A model generated the notes under the pieces. That model had not been told where the DNA came from. It worked only from the letters and a program-made list of their open reading frames with translations, and ran no database searches. From NCBI GenBank assembly GCA_949126835.1, contig OX421509.1:13544420-13608419 (forward strand): DNA of 64,000 nt, written 5' to 3'. Position numbers and translations under genes: made by a program. Below are positions 52,258-63,302 of the stretch, in pieces. This stretch comes from Anisus vortex (taxonomy: Eukaryota > Mollusca > Gastropoda > Planorbidae). Within the stretch, counting starts at the first letter, position 1. Each line of letters starts with the position of its first letter.

Positions 52258-52865
52258 ATCATGATTTCTATACGTACCAATCCTTGTAAATTTACCTTCA
52301 TAATTCAAAGTTATTTTAGAACCAGTCGACCTTAGAAATAACATTCGTGTCTTTTGGTAAACATTTTTCTCTACTCTTTGTTACACAATCAATAGGTACC
52401 ACAGGGGGGGGGGGCACAATTTGTTTATAAATTTGAGAACTGCAGACTTAGAAAATATTTTCTTTAATACTGGATTGAATTTCATGCTTCAGGTAGTTTA
52501 AAAACAGTTCCACCACTTGTATTTTTTCCTCCCTTCAATAATACAAACAAAAGATTTATAAAGTCTGCCATATATTTTGGTTAGGGATTTCAGGCTTCGC
52601 TGATAGTCTTGTAGCAAGGGCCGGGCCAAAGGCTACTGAAGCCCTAAGCTTCGTATCTCCTTTTAGTTACAATGATGCCCACCTACCGTTTCGGTTACCA
52701 TAATTGCCCTTCCCCCCCCCCCCAAAAAAAAAAAAATCAGTTGGGGTTATGTTTTAAGACCCCCTGTGTATATTGGCCATTGACAGTGTTGCTCGGTGAA
52801 GTGAGCTGACACTGGTATGGTTATTTCGTTCAACTGAATTTAGAGAATTGACGCAAAGTACGGTA
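52253..52865. other. no gene; G and C runs
   Basis: G run at 52405-52414 and C/A run at 52709-52736. GGCCGGGCCAAAGGCTACTGAAGCCC at 52619 resembles a MITE end without a partner. Confidence 0.4.
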
Positions 52866-53035
52866 TATGTTAATCTATGTGTGTGGGAGGGAGTGCTGTG
52901 TGGGAAGGGGGAGGTGTGTGGGAAGGGGGCGGTGTGTGGGAAGGTGGCACTGTGTGGGAGGGGGCGCTGTGTGGGAGGGGGCGCTGTGTGGGAGGGGGCG
53001 CTGTGTGGGAGGGGGCGCTGTGTGGGCGGGAGAGG
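52866..53035. repeat. 17-bp G-rich tandem repeat
   Basis: About nine units of GTGTGGGAGGGGGCGCT, with earlier diverged units (GTGTGGGAAGGGGGAGG). High G content on one strand makes quadruplex formation plausible. The glycine/cysteine and proline/serine frames are artefacts. Confidence 0.95.
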
Positions 53036-53429
53036 TGGGGGAGTTGAATGGTGTTACACGTCAAGTTAAAATACAAACACACACACACACAGACTCTCAA
53101 CACACACAAACAAATTCTACTGACAAAAACGATTGGTGACAGCTGGCCTTTCAAGAATTGACCAAAGAAAAACGGATGCCAAGTGTTCATAATTTGTGAA
53201 ACAAACCAAATAAAAGAAGCGACTGGACGTAAGTCGACGAAACATTTGAACACAACTGCCTAGTCCCAGTAACACCAAGTCTTCAAACTTCAAGTTATAA
53301 TCTCAACTTATTTGTCAGGAGCAAAAAATCCCAGGTGTAATTAAGACTAAACTAAACTGGCTGTTGGAAATTAAAACTACGCCGAGCTAGCTGGGCATCA
53401 ACCTGGGCATCAACGAGCCACTGGGATCT

Positions 53430-53534
53430 AGTCGCACCTAGCCGATCATAGAGACAAGTCGCACCTAACCGCTCCTAGAATTAAGTCGCACCTAAACGCT
53501 CCTAGGATCAAGTCGCATCTAAACGCTCCTAGCA
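53430..53534. repeat. 27-bp tandem repeat, 4 copies
   Basis: Units of AAGTCGCACCTAAACGCTCC plus TAGGATC (period 27); the first copy is diverged. Minus-strand frame repeats LGAFRCDLI, an artefact of the 27-bp period. Confidence 0.9.
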
Positions 53535-54189
53535 CTCTTGGCACTGATCTCAACGAGCTACTTCCCCGACCACGTTGTATCGACGGGGAAAAATCGTAAA
53601 GACCACGAAAACACGTGGAAAACAGCTTTTTTTTCGTATCGATACGACGTGGTGTGCCCACTGGGATTGGTTATACAAGTCTCTCTAAGATTAATTAAGT
53701 CGCATTCGCTGTGCATCCTTATATCAATCCATCCATCTATCCACTCAAGATAAAACCGCAATTTAAAAAAAAAAATAGAATATAGCACGTAGATATAGCC
53801 CCGGTATACAGCCCCAGATACAAACCTGGTTAAACAACCGGGATAAACCCTTTGGCCTTGGATCTAACTCCGGATACAGTCCAGTATGCATCTATTCGTC
53901 ATTACAAAAGATTAAAAAAAAACAATAAGGAGATATTAATATATAAAAACAACAACTACAAACAACCTTCTTTTGTACTAGAACAAAACCTATGTTTTCC
54001 TCCTGTTTGTAAGGATGTAATGACAGTGTATTTGATTACGGCCTATGTTGGGGGAGCTTAGATATCTTGACGGTATAATTGTCGCTTCCTCTTTCCCCAA
54101 ACTTCTATAATAATCTGGTGCTTACATGTGACAGACACCCAAAACCAGATGGTTCGACAGTGGTTTCGTTTTCTTTTAAAAATGTCGGT
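53535..54189. other. no recognised feature
   Basis: Intergenic. GGTATACAGCCCCAGATAC, GGATACAGTCCAG and related CCGGTATA motifs recur loosely at 53800-53890. No coding evidence. Confidence 0.4.
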
Positions 54190-54440
54190 TGTGCGTGTGG
54201 GCGTGTGTGTTGTGTGTGTGTGTTGTATTTGTGTGTTTTTGTGTGTGTGTTTTTGTGAGTCTGCTGTGTGTGTTTGTTGTGAGTGTTTGTGTTGTGTGTG
54301 TGTGTTGTATTGGTGGGTGTTTGTGTGTGTGTTTTTGTGAGTCTGCTGTGTGTGTTTGTGTGTGTGTGTTGTATTGGTGTGTGTGTGTGTTTGTTGTGTG
54401 TGTTTGTTGTGAGTGTTTGTGTTTTGTGTGTGGCTCTTGG
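54190..54440. repeat. GT-rich repeat with a 100-bp duplication
   Basis: GT microsatellite interspersed with TTTTTGTGAGTCTGCTGTGTG and TGTTGTGAGTGTTTGTGTT, each occurring twice, so a longer unit of about 95-150 bp has been duplicated. Cysteine/valine-rich frames are artefacts. Confidence 0.85.
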
Positions 54441-54644
54441 GAATAAAGTAGAGTATCCCGTCGCATCACGGCACCTGGACGGGTTTGAGACAGAATGTTG
54501 CGCTCATTGCTTCCCCCATCGTACGCGCAACAGGGACTTCTCCTCATGCGTTGTACCACCGGTGTGCTTGTTAATGTGAACGTAACGGCGGTTTACAGAC
54601 ATCGACAGTTTCTGTGACCACGGAAGCATCCATGCACGCACATA

Positions 54645-54960
54645 CGCCAACATAACTATAGCCACAACTTACAATAAGTCCTATATATACACAAACATAC
54701 GCCAACATAACTATTGACACAACATTCAATAAGTCCTATATATACACAAACATACGCCAACATAACTATAGACACAACATTAAATATGTCCTATATATAC
54801 ACAAACATACGCCAACATAACTATAGACACAACATTCAATAAGTCCTATATATACACAAACATACGCCAACATAACTATAGACACAACATTCAATATGTC
54901 ATATATATTCACAAGCATACGCCAACATATAGACACAACATTCAATAAGTCTTATATACA
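54645..54960. repeat. 55-bp tandem repeat, about 6 copies
   Basis: Unit of 55 bp including CATACGCCAACATAACTATA, GACACAACATTCAATAAGTC and CTATATATACACAAA; copies differ by few substitutions, the last two more diverged. Confidence 0.93.
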
Positions 54961-56702
54961 CACAAGATAATCCATTATGAGCCACCCACTCGTATTATTA
55001 GAACGCAATGGGCCTACATATTTTATAAAATGTTTATCTCCCTTGTGGCATTCTCTATCAATTCAATTGATACTTTTTTTTAAATAAATAATTTCTTTCT
55101 ATAGATATATATTTCTTTCCTCTTTACACGTAACATGACGCAAGATCTAAACTGAATTTACTACCAAAGACCACGCTTAGTAAATCTAGAAACGAACTGA
55201 CTCTCTATTCTCTATTTGATAGTCTGTTTTTCTATTTATTGCTAGTCAGTTGATTTTTTTTTTTTGTTGACGGGGGTTAAAAACATTAACTCAAACACAC
55301 GCATACACACGCAGCAACAAAAATAATCTTAACGGCTTAATGTATGTCTTTAACTACTTGTTTTTGAATTATAATTACAAACACATCCCCAACGCAGGTT
55401 TTTTTGGGGGGTTTAAATCCAGAGTGTGTTACATAACACAGTATTTACAGCACGACTGTTTTGCAAGCGGGAAGAATCAATAACGTTACCGTAAACCTTT
55501 AAATAATGCCCCCTATTCAAAATATTTTCGTTCCTTTTTTTTCCCCAATACACTTCATAGTCTATTTCATCTGCATATTAATGGGAGAATATGAAACTCT
55601 CCATGGTTGAGGGTGGGGGGACAATGGAAGAGCTATACGGGAAATAGAGTATGCGGGACAAATGGGGAAGGAGGGAAAGAACTGTGGGAATGACACATGG
55701 TTATGAAATGTGTCACTTCACATGTTTTATGTGTGTTGTGTCTGAACGATACAGTTTTTTAAAACTACATTCCGTAAACGATTACACAATATCTGAGCGA
55801 TATTTAGTTCAGAGCGTTATAATGATGAATCTTACGAGGCGTGTGAAATACAGTGCGTTAATTTGGAAGGGAAGGGGGCCGGTTTATGATTGAGGATGTA
55901 GGGTGGGGTAGGGTGTCTTGTGTTGCCCCAAAGAATACCACGCCCCCTGGTTTAGAGATACTTGATCTCTCACGTTATTTCTTCTTTTCACACTGAGCAG
56001 TGTTTATACCCTCGATCACCCTCGGTGTAGATTGCACGCGAGTTAAGCGTCGACTATTTGGTCCGATTCGGTCATTGCCACGTTTGCCATATCTAGCTGG
56101 GATCTCGTCGCGACACTCTGAGATGGCGGCGTAGAAATGAAGTAAAAAATGTATTTAAAATAATTACTTTCAATTTAAAACAAGCAGTCGTTTTTCTCTT
56201 TACGGTATTTATAAAACTCCATGCAAGTCAGCTTGTGGTTAAACTGGCACTGTAAGATTGCTTCCACAGTCCCTGGTAGCCGGCAGAAGTCGATTTCTTT
56301 CAACTAACTGGGGCTGGATTTACACGTTGCGCTAACAGATAGCGTTACTTCAGTACCTGATCCAAGCTCGTAACAGTATTTTGCAAAATCGGGACAAAAT
56401 TGGGTATTGTCAAGATGTCGGGACAAGAACGTCCATAGCGGTGACGGTCCCGATATATCGGGACGGATGGCAACCCTAGTCATTGTTAAACTTGTGCATG
56501 TATAAATGGGAACGCTTTAAAATCTCCCATGGATCCAAATTAGCATTATAGATTTTTGGGGTATCTTAAACCTACATCCTCAGCTTATCAGTTATCACAA
56601 GGTACAAAACGACGCCACAGGCTTTTATAAAAAGTAAAGCTTTTTCAGTCCTTCTAAAGAGGAAACAATATAAACAGCTGGTATTCAGGACGAAGAATCC
56701 CA
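54961..56702. other. no gene; one transposon end
   Basis: About 1.7 kb without a recognisable gene. TCCCGATATATCGGGACGGATGGCAACCCTAG at 56449-56480 looks like the end of a hAT-type MITE (inverted: CTAGGGTTGCCATCCG), with a perfect TCCCGATATATCGGGA palindrome; the other end was not found. Confidence 0.45.
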
Positions 56703-56971
56703 AGTAATCCCGTCGAACAAAATTGATCCATGGGGCCGTTGAAACAGCGTTCACCGGTTTCTGTAGCCATTGCATACTAGGGGATTGGGTGGTTACCACA
56801 ATCCCCTAGCGGCCTTTACGTTACTCCAAATAAAGGTCAGGTACCTATCAGAGCTGAGTAGACTCAGGGACACTCTGTGGGACTCGGAAACAATTCCTAG
56901 CCTTCACCTGGATTCGAACCCAGGATCTTTGGTACGCCAACCAAACGCGCTGCCGCTCGGCCACGTCCCCC
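56703..56971 (-). repeat. tRNA-derived SINE, full length
   Basis: Minus-strand copy from AATCCCGTCGAACAAAATTGATCC to the head (TGGATTCGAACCCAGGATC, CCAAACGCGCTGCCGCTCGGCCACG). All body blocks are present. One of the best copies for a consensus. Confidence 0.9.
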
Positions 56972-57329
56972 TTATAACAAATAAATGTGTATTAAATGAA
57001 CAATGTTGTTTAAAGGACGGGACGCAGGGGCGTCTACACACCTTTAACAGTTTCTCTGACTTTCCTTCTTTTTCTGATACTCTCTCTCTCTCTCTCTCTC
57101 TCACTAATAATAATGGAAGGGTGGGTGGGGGGGGGGGCGTACTTCCCACCTCCCCAGAATCCCTGATTTATATGCAAGGTACGCCCAAGTTTGGGAAGAA
57201 AAAAGCCTACTCAAGAAAAGGTCAACTAGCACAGCCATTGGTGTACTAGTTGTTTCTGACTTCCACAGTTATAAATTGTTAATGCACAAACTGTAGTCGC
57301 AGAGCATTCGTTAGTCTAATCACCATTAA
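56972..57329. other. no gene
   Basis: CT repeat at 57080-57103 and G run at 57125-57138. Nothing else supportable. Confidence 0.45.
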
Positions 57330-57665
57330 GTTGTGAACTGTTTCCTCGTCTAACGCAACTGTATGGGAAAGGACATCACATTTTCCAATAGAACAAGAAA
57401 TCCAAAACAGAGAAGATGAAGATGGATAGGCCACACATTGAGAAAACCGACTAGACAAACTCTTCCATGGAATCCACAGAGCGCAAGACGAAGAGGTAGA
57501 CCCAAGAACACCTGGCGGAGAGAAGCTAGAAAAGGATGTGCAGCTGATCGGGAAAAGTTGGAAAGAGTTAGAGAAGATAGCCAGAGATGGGAAGACATGG
57601 AAAGAAATTGTTAATGGCCTATGCTCCACTAGGAGTTGATAAATGGCGAAGAAGAAGAAGTAGAA
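57330..57665 (+). pseudogene. RTE-like LINE RT, C-terminal remnant
   Basis: From about 57423 the plus strand encodes [20 protein letters not shown], then [19 protein letters not shown] and [20 protein letters not shown]. After a frameshift comes [13 protein letters not shown] and a stop, then a GAA-rich tail (57646-57660). The WIGHxLR..RRRGRPKxTWRR..W..xVxGLCS pattern is the standard C-terminal tail of RTE/BovB-type and related LINE RTs. The catalytic RT and endonuclease are missing. A stop lies just before RWIGH. Confidence 0.82.
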
Positions 57666-59169
57666 CGGAGTCTCCACATTACAATGAAGTAATGAAGAAG
57701 AAAATGTCAAACAAAAAGTTTATAAAATATTAAATAACAGAAAATGTAACATATGTTACCTTTTATAGCGTGAATTAATCCGTAATCCAAATTTCTTCCT
57801 TATAATTCAGAAAAACACAATTACAAATGTAAATAAATAGCAAAAGTCTAAAATAATCACATAAGAAAATTATAAAAAACACACTTGAAGTACATAATTT
57901 GAAATATTTACGAATCACAAATATGAATCCGACAAAATTTTAGGCCAGTTTAGAGTTTAGCATTTTCATCTGATTCTTGCCCAGAAACGGAGATTATGCA
58001 ATTTATTTCTTAATTTTTATAAAAATAAATCACAAATCGTCACACAAATTTTAAATCAAAACACAATTATTATTATTATTTTTTTTTAATCCATAAAAAC
58101 ATGAATTGAAAACGTAGGAAAAAATCCTAAGTTTCTTAAAACTTTTTTGAATTGAACATTCGAAATTCCTTCCAACGAATATTATTTCGTTTGCTCCGTT
58201 TTCGTTCCGCGTGAAAATTTTCCGTTCCTAATTTTTTCGTTTTGAAAAAAAAAAAGCTAGTTCAATAGCTGGGATATATTATATGTATTATATATATTCC
58301 TTATAACTGATAGACAGGGTTATGGTCTACTGATCGCTGTTTAATAAACTGGATAGTGGGTACAATGTATAGCAATGGGGGGCGCCCGGGGCAATGAATG
58401 CCAAGAAACGTGGGGGAGGGGGGGGGGGGCGCTGCATGAATTGAAAAGAAAGAAAGAAGAAAAGAAAGAAATCCGTAAGTCCGCGAAGCATAATCACGTG
58501 AAAATATAAAAATATTATTTTAAAAGAAAAAAAAAGTCCCATTCAGAACCGTGCCATGCTGAGTGTGTGTGTGTGTGTGCAGGTGTGTATGTATGCGTGT
58601 GTTTTTTTTATGTTGTATGGTGTATGTGTTGAGTTTGTTAGACCGCGTGGTGGTAGGGTGTTGGTAGGGTGGTGGTGGTTGTGGGTGGGGTGGGTGGGGT
58701 GGGTGGTTGTATTTGTATTATGCTGAAAGGGCGGGGTGTGTGTGTGTTTGTGTGTGATTTCTGAGGGCTATAGGAAAAGGGTGACCGGGTGCACGACGTA
58801 AGGATCCTCTCTAGCCCCTTCCCACGCACGACGTGTCCAACTCCCCTCATAGATAACACAAACCTTTCATAATGGCCTGGCGAGCTAGTTTTCTCGTGTC
58901 AAAAGTTTACCAGATTGCCTTTAGTTAATTTATATAATATATTTATAAGAGGAACTCATTGCGTGCAAGGGGATTGCGTGGACAGCACATTCCGATTCTT
59001 TCGTAATCGTCACCTTATAAAGAATGTTACCACCCACTGAAAAGGAACTCCGTGGCCAAGTCAACGCCAAAAGGGAATTTCCACCTCTGTCCCCGAACCA
59101 CCAAAATCAAATAGTTCACGTTATGTGACGCAGACTTTTCAAGAAGGAAGAACGCAGGCTCTGAACACA
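57666..59169. other. no gene; AT-rich then GT/G-rich
   Basis: AT-rich to about 58260, then G and GT runs (58420-58432, 58563-58580, 58650-58705, 58737-58757). Includes a strong quadruplex motif at 58683-58703. No gene. Confidence 0.5.
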
Positions 59170-59760
59170 GACATGTTTACTCTCTTACGGCTCGGAGGTC
59201 AAACACACTTGTGCTACGCAGTGTAGCCAAGTCATCATTTTGGTTCGGTAGAAAAACAGTTGATCGTTCCCATCCACTCTATGCTCCTGCAAGGCAGTCT
59301 AAAAGCACATTGGGGGGTGTCAATTTTGACACCGCGAGTCATGGTTGGGCCTAAACCTACCCGATATAGGCATTTATAGTGCAGTGACCTGTACGAAACT
59401 GGGCTACTATTCCCTGATCCTTCCTGCGGAGTTTCTACCACGGGTCAGCTCGATTTGGTCGTTTTTAGCTGCTGCCACACACCTCGGCCCTTGTCAGAAT
59501 CGTCCCAGTCCTTCAACCACTGTTCTGACTCCCACGCACGTATTGATCTGCGGGCGCTCTGGAATGAAGGACGGACCAATTGGAGCGGGTACCAGGGACC
59601 TTCTTCTTGGCCAGGGCGTCCGCTACCTCGTTGCCAGGGATATCTTCTGTATATAACAACGTTTTCTGACACATGACCACGACAATCTCTACAGGAGGAG
59701 GGGGTGTGTGTGTGTGATGAAAATGGCGTATTAACCTACTAATACTTTCATAGGACAAAT
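59170..59760 (-). pseudogene. LINE RNase H-domain remnant and 3' end
   Basis: On the minus strand, IPGNEVADALAKK (about 59630) is the end of the RNase H domain (GIxGNExAD.LAKKG). Further on SEQWLKDWDDSDKGRGVWQQ lies in another frame, then AQFRTGHCTINAY, resembling the RLRTGHCxLNxYL segment found after RNase H in I/R1-like LINEs. The rest is 3' UTR shared with 4985 and 30180. Several frameshifts; 5'-truncated. Clade assignment is tentative. Confidence 0.75.
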
Positions 59761-60045
59761 GCGATTAGGGCTATAAAAAAACAAAAAAACAAAAAAACAA
59801 CTTTTCATTCAAACTTATTAAGTTGAAATGGGATCGGGACGTCAGAACAGTGCCGTGTGTATTTTATCAATCCAACGAAAATGAGCACACACACACAAAA
59901 TATGAATTATAACAACGAAATATGGGTAGATGATGGTGGTGCCTATGGCGGGGGGGGGGAATAGGGAGTGGTGGAAGAGGGGGAGAGAGAAGGTGGGTCG
60001 CTACGCTAGCTTTAGTGACATCTGGTTTAGCCTGACATACTCGAA
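59761..60045. other. no recognised feature
   Basis: A-rich CAAAAAA repeats and a G run (59949-59957). Confidence 0.4.
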
Positions 60046-60092
60046 ATTGAGAGTGTCCCTGAGTCTGTTCAGCTCTGATGGGTATCTGACAT
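60046..60092 (+). repeat. tRNA-derived SINE fragment
   Basis: GAGAGTGTCCCTGAGTCTGTTCAGCTCTGATGGGTATCTGACATT: a middle block of the main SINE only. Confidence 0.7.
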
Positions 60093-60117
60093 TTCTCTTT
60101 CTATCTCTCAATCTCTT

Positions 60118-60435
60118 ATTCTTCTATTATCTTATATGTTACAGACGCTCCTTCTGCCTCATACGCTAATCCGTGGTCCGAGTCTAGTCTTGCATTTTTA
60201 TTGATGTTTTAAATGATGTTAAGTTACTGGTTTTCCTGGTTTGTTAATGCAATCCATTCCATGCCCGAATGCCACTCGGGGAAAAAGAGTAGGCCTACTT
60301 ATAGATCTATACATTTGTTCTCGCATAAGGGATAAGGTTAGTGTTTTTGTCCTTATGTTTATCTGATCATCACGACAGGTTGATAATGGGTTGTATTTCT
60401 AGATTAGAGTTTAATGCCTAATGTATTATTACTAC
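60118..60435 (-). pseudogene. LINE-A 3' end (minus)
   Basis: Minus-strand LINE-A with tail complement ATTATCTTATATGTTACAGACGCTCC. A deletion removes most of the GAAGATTATT UTR block. It is otherwise well preserved through the SGIRAWNGLPEQ coding end (opposite CAATCCATTCCATGCCCGAATGCCACTCGGG) up to ATGTATTATTACTACTTTACTCTTTGCCC. Confidence 0.83.
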
Positions 60436-60823
60436 TTTACTCTTTGCCCTCTCTCTCTCTCTCTCTCTCTCCCCTCGCTCTCTGTTTATATATAAATGCT
60501 TGAAACTTTGTATATGATGTAATATTACTATCTATGTTTGTGAAGAGGACAGGAGTAGGTAGGCCGGAGAGGGGGGGAGATGATGCATGGCACGCCCCCA
60601 ACTCCTCTCCCAACGCTGATATCACTCATGTTTGTGTGTGTGTACATTTTATATTGTTTTGCTTGTCTCGACGGTGAATGCGGAGTTATAAGACAGAGGA
60701 GTTCGGTACTGAAGTGGGTGGGTGGGAGGGTGGGGCTTTGGGGGATGGTTGAGACAGGAAATTAGATTAACACACCAGTCGTGTTACAGATAAAAGTCAA
60801 GTATAGACTATCTATCTTATCTT
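60436..60823. other. no gene; CT tract
   Basis: CT repeat at 60442-60472 and G-rich patches. No feature recognised. Confidence 0.4.
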
Positions 60824-60857
60824 ATCTTATCTATCTTTCTTTCTGTCTATCCATCTA

Positions 60858-60934
<77 letters not shown>

Positions 60935-60937
60935 TTA
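60824..60937. repeat. CTAT tetranucleotide repeat
   Basis: About 20 uninterrupted CTAT units (60860-60934) preceded by imperfect units. Confidence 0.97.
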
Positions 60938-60947
60938 GGGTCTAGGG

Positions 60948-62886
60948 CAGTGATGGCGAATCTTTTTTGAGGCCACGTGGCCAAAGTGCAATACAAGACC
61001 AACTTATTTCTTTCAACGTGCCAACACAGCAGTTATAACAAAATTCTGAGGTTTTACTTTAAAGAAAAAACATCTCATACAGTTGTCCGAACTAATTAAC
61101 TTCTTTTGTCCAGAAAGAATAACAAATTGACAGATCTTTGAATGATACAAATAGTCTCTTATATAAAAAAAAAACACGAACTGTAGTAAATGAAAAAATT
61201 AATATATTACAATTACAGTTATTACAGTTAACTGTATGCATTTGGCATAATGATTTCGCATAGTTAGTGGGATTTTTTCTGTTGTGTGCATGCTGATAAT
61301 TTGTCAATCCTTGGCTCATACTCCGTAACTTTAAGAGCGACATACGCAGCAATCAGGTCATCTGTCAGTCTGTTTCTGGTATCATGATATCAGATTTGAT
61401 ATAATTTAAAGTTGAAAACAGCTGCTCACAAACATAAGATGACCCAAACAAAGTAAGAAGTGCAAACCCAAGTGCTTCTATGAACCTGAAATTATTTGGC
61501 AGAGAATTCCACACTTTAAGGATTTCATCATCAGAGGAATCAGCGCTATCAACTGGGCTGTACTTTGCCATCCTTCTTAAATTTTTCACGCATGTAATGA
61601 AATTTATTTTTCCAGATAGAACTTTTTTGAAATTCCAATAGATGCATTTCCAGATTTCCCACATCTTACCACAATAAGCAGGAAAGATCAAGTTCTGCAA
61701 ATTTGGCTTCATCTGGGGAAGTAAAAAAATAGAGGGTTGTCTCCATCTTACGAAACTGTACAAATCTATTACTTAAATTCTCCCTTGCAGCTGCTCCAAT
61801 GCAAGAAAATTCCTTGTAGATTTCCTGATTGTCGGTAAATGTTATAGAATTTTGTAAATGCATTTTTACATTTGGAAAATATTTCAGCTGCCTACTGTGT
61901 AGGTATGTCTCTTTCAAAAACCTGCAGTTTTGTTTTAAAGGTTCTGATATCACAAAACATCATTACTGCTGTTTTTACTGAACCTTGCAGTTTTTTTTTA
62001 TTCATTTCATTGAATGTGTGCTGTAAAATCTGTAAAAGATTTGAGGTTGTTAAGCCAGACCTTATCAGTGAGCTGTGGATAATTCTGCCCCTTTTGAATC
62101 ATAAACAGCCTAATTTCATCCATGCTACAAATCGCTCAAAGACTCGTCCTCTGCCCAACCACGTGGCATTTTTGTACATGATAAGTAAAGTATTATACTG
62201 CGCCTTGACCTCATCAAGAAGTGCGTGAAACTGTCGACAGTTAAGAGTACGAGCCATGATGTAATTTACCATGTTTGTGACATCTTTAAGGATATCATCT
62301 AATTTCTTGCTGCTATCCCTGGCACAAAGAGCGTCTTGGTGTATAATACAGTGAAACTGAACGATTGGGTGTTTTGCTTCTTTAACAAAGAACTGTATGA
62401 AACCAGATGCGCGTCCTCCACATTGCAAGGTGCCCCGTCACTAGTAACTGAAACAACTTTTTCTGGTTTTATATCTTGTGCCCAAAAAGATTCCATAACA
62501 GCAATGTGGATATCTATCCCTTCTGTTCTTTCAGGCAAAGATAACAATTTCACAAAATCTTCTCTCATGTCACCAACTGCATAACGCAAAATTACCACAA
62601 ACCTTGCATGATTATTTACATCTGTGCTTTCATCCAAGCACATGGTGTATGGTTTGTTTAAAAGTAAAATAAAAATAATAGCGGCGAAAATAAACGAAAC
62701 AAACGTATATTAACAAATCGACGATGGCATCGTCGATCCGACAAAATGGCCGTTTTAAATCGACGATCCCATCCCTGGCGGTGTGGCCATAACTAAGCTG
62801 TTCCATTTTCAGAAAATGTTCGCGTGCCCACAGAAATGGCTCTGCGTGCCAGCTGTGGCACGCGTGCCATAGGTTCGCCATCGCTG
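60948..62886 (-). mobile_element. hAT transposon, ends intact, transposase broken
   Basis: 1939 bp with inverted ends CAGTGATGGCGAATC and GGTTCGCCATCGCTG and an exact 8-bp target duplication GTCTAGGG (60940-60947, 62887-62894). The sub-terminal blocks (GAGGCCACGTGGCC at left, GGCACGCGTGCCATAGG at right) resemble the other hAT elements here. It carries a transposase remnant on the minus strand covering the C-terminal two thirds of the protein. The first 240 bp, where the BED finger and N-terminus would be, are non-coding, so the element is internally deleted. Confidence 0.96.
61264..62643 (-). pseudogene. hAT transposase, GTF2IRD2-like, frameshifted
   Basis: Starts within the catalytic core: CLDESTDVNNHARFVVILRY (first acidic residue of the DDE triad), then VVSVTSDGAPCNV (second). 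After a frameshift near 62425 comes FIQFFVKEAKHPIVQFHCII, then HQDALCAR, typical of the ZBED5/GTF2IRD2 branch. Another frame gives RQLKYFPNVKMHLQN, and after 61763 a third gives LPNNFRFIEALGFALLTLFG followed by SSYVCEQLFSTLNYIKS, the hAT dimerisation domain. The final shift gives RNRLTDDLIAAYVALKVTEY and stop at 61264. At least three frameshifts; no functional protein. Such transposases cut and paste hAT DNA in the nucleus. Confidence 0.92.
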
Positions 62887-62895
62887 GTCTAGGGG

Positions 62896-63131
62896 CACGA
62901 AGGGGCAGCGCGTTTGGCTGGTGTACCGAAGGTCACGAGTTCGAATTTTGGTGAAGGCTAGGATTTGTTCTCGGGTCTGGCTGGGTGTCCTTGAGTCTAA
63001 CCAGCTCTCATACTGTATACCTGACTTTAGTTGGGGTATAGTAAAGGCAACTGGGCATTGTCCTGACCACACAATCCACTAGTATGCCGTGGCCACTGAA
63101 AATGGTAAACGCTGTTTCACCGTGCCCCCAT
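62896..63131 (+). repeat. tRNA-derived SINE, nearly full length
   Basis: Head GGCAGCGCGTTTGGCTGGTGTACCGAAGGTC with B box GAGTTCGAATTTTGG, body complete to GTAAACGCTGTTTCACCG, then truncated before the ATCAATTTGGTCC tail. It abuts the hAT element's target duplication. Confidence 0.86.
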
Positions 63132-63200
63132 GAAGATAGATTACTTATATGCATTTGTTCTCGCATATGGGATAATACATGGGTTTTTATCTTTAGGATT
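63131..63200 (-). mobile_element. LINE-A fragment
   Basis: ACTTATATGCATTTGTTCTCGCATATGGGATAATACATGGGTTTTTATC matches the IPYARTN coding region of LINE-A on the minus strand. About 60 bp. Confidence 0.6.
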
Positions 63201-63237
63201 GAAAGAAACATAGAGAGATACAGGCACAAGATAAGTT

Positions 63238-63239
<2 letters not shown>

Positions 63240-63272
<33 letters not shown>
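63240..63272. repeat. GATA tetranucleotide repeat
   Basis: Eight AGAT units just before the assembly gap. Confidence 0.95.
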
Positions 63273-63273
<1 letters not shown>

Positions 63274-63302
63274 AAGAAACAAATAGGCATAACGATATAT
63301 GG

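Noticed and set aside
537..62386. CRISPR-like spaced repeats
   Set aside because: All repeat arrays are directly tandem or satellite-like without unique equal-length spacers, and the sequence is eukaryotic.
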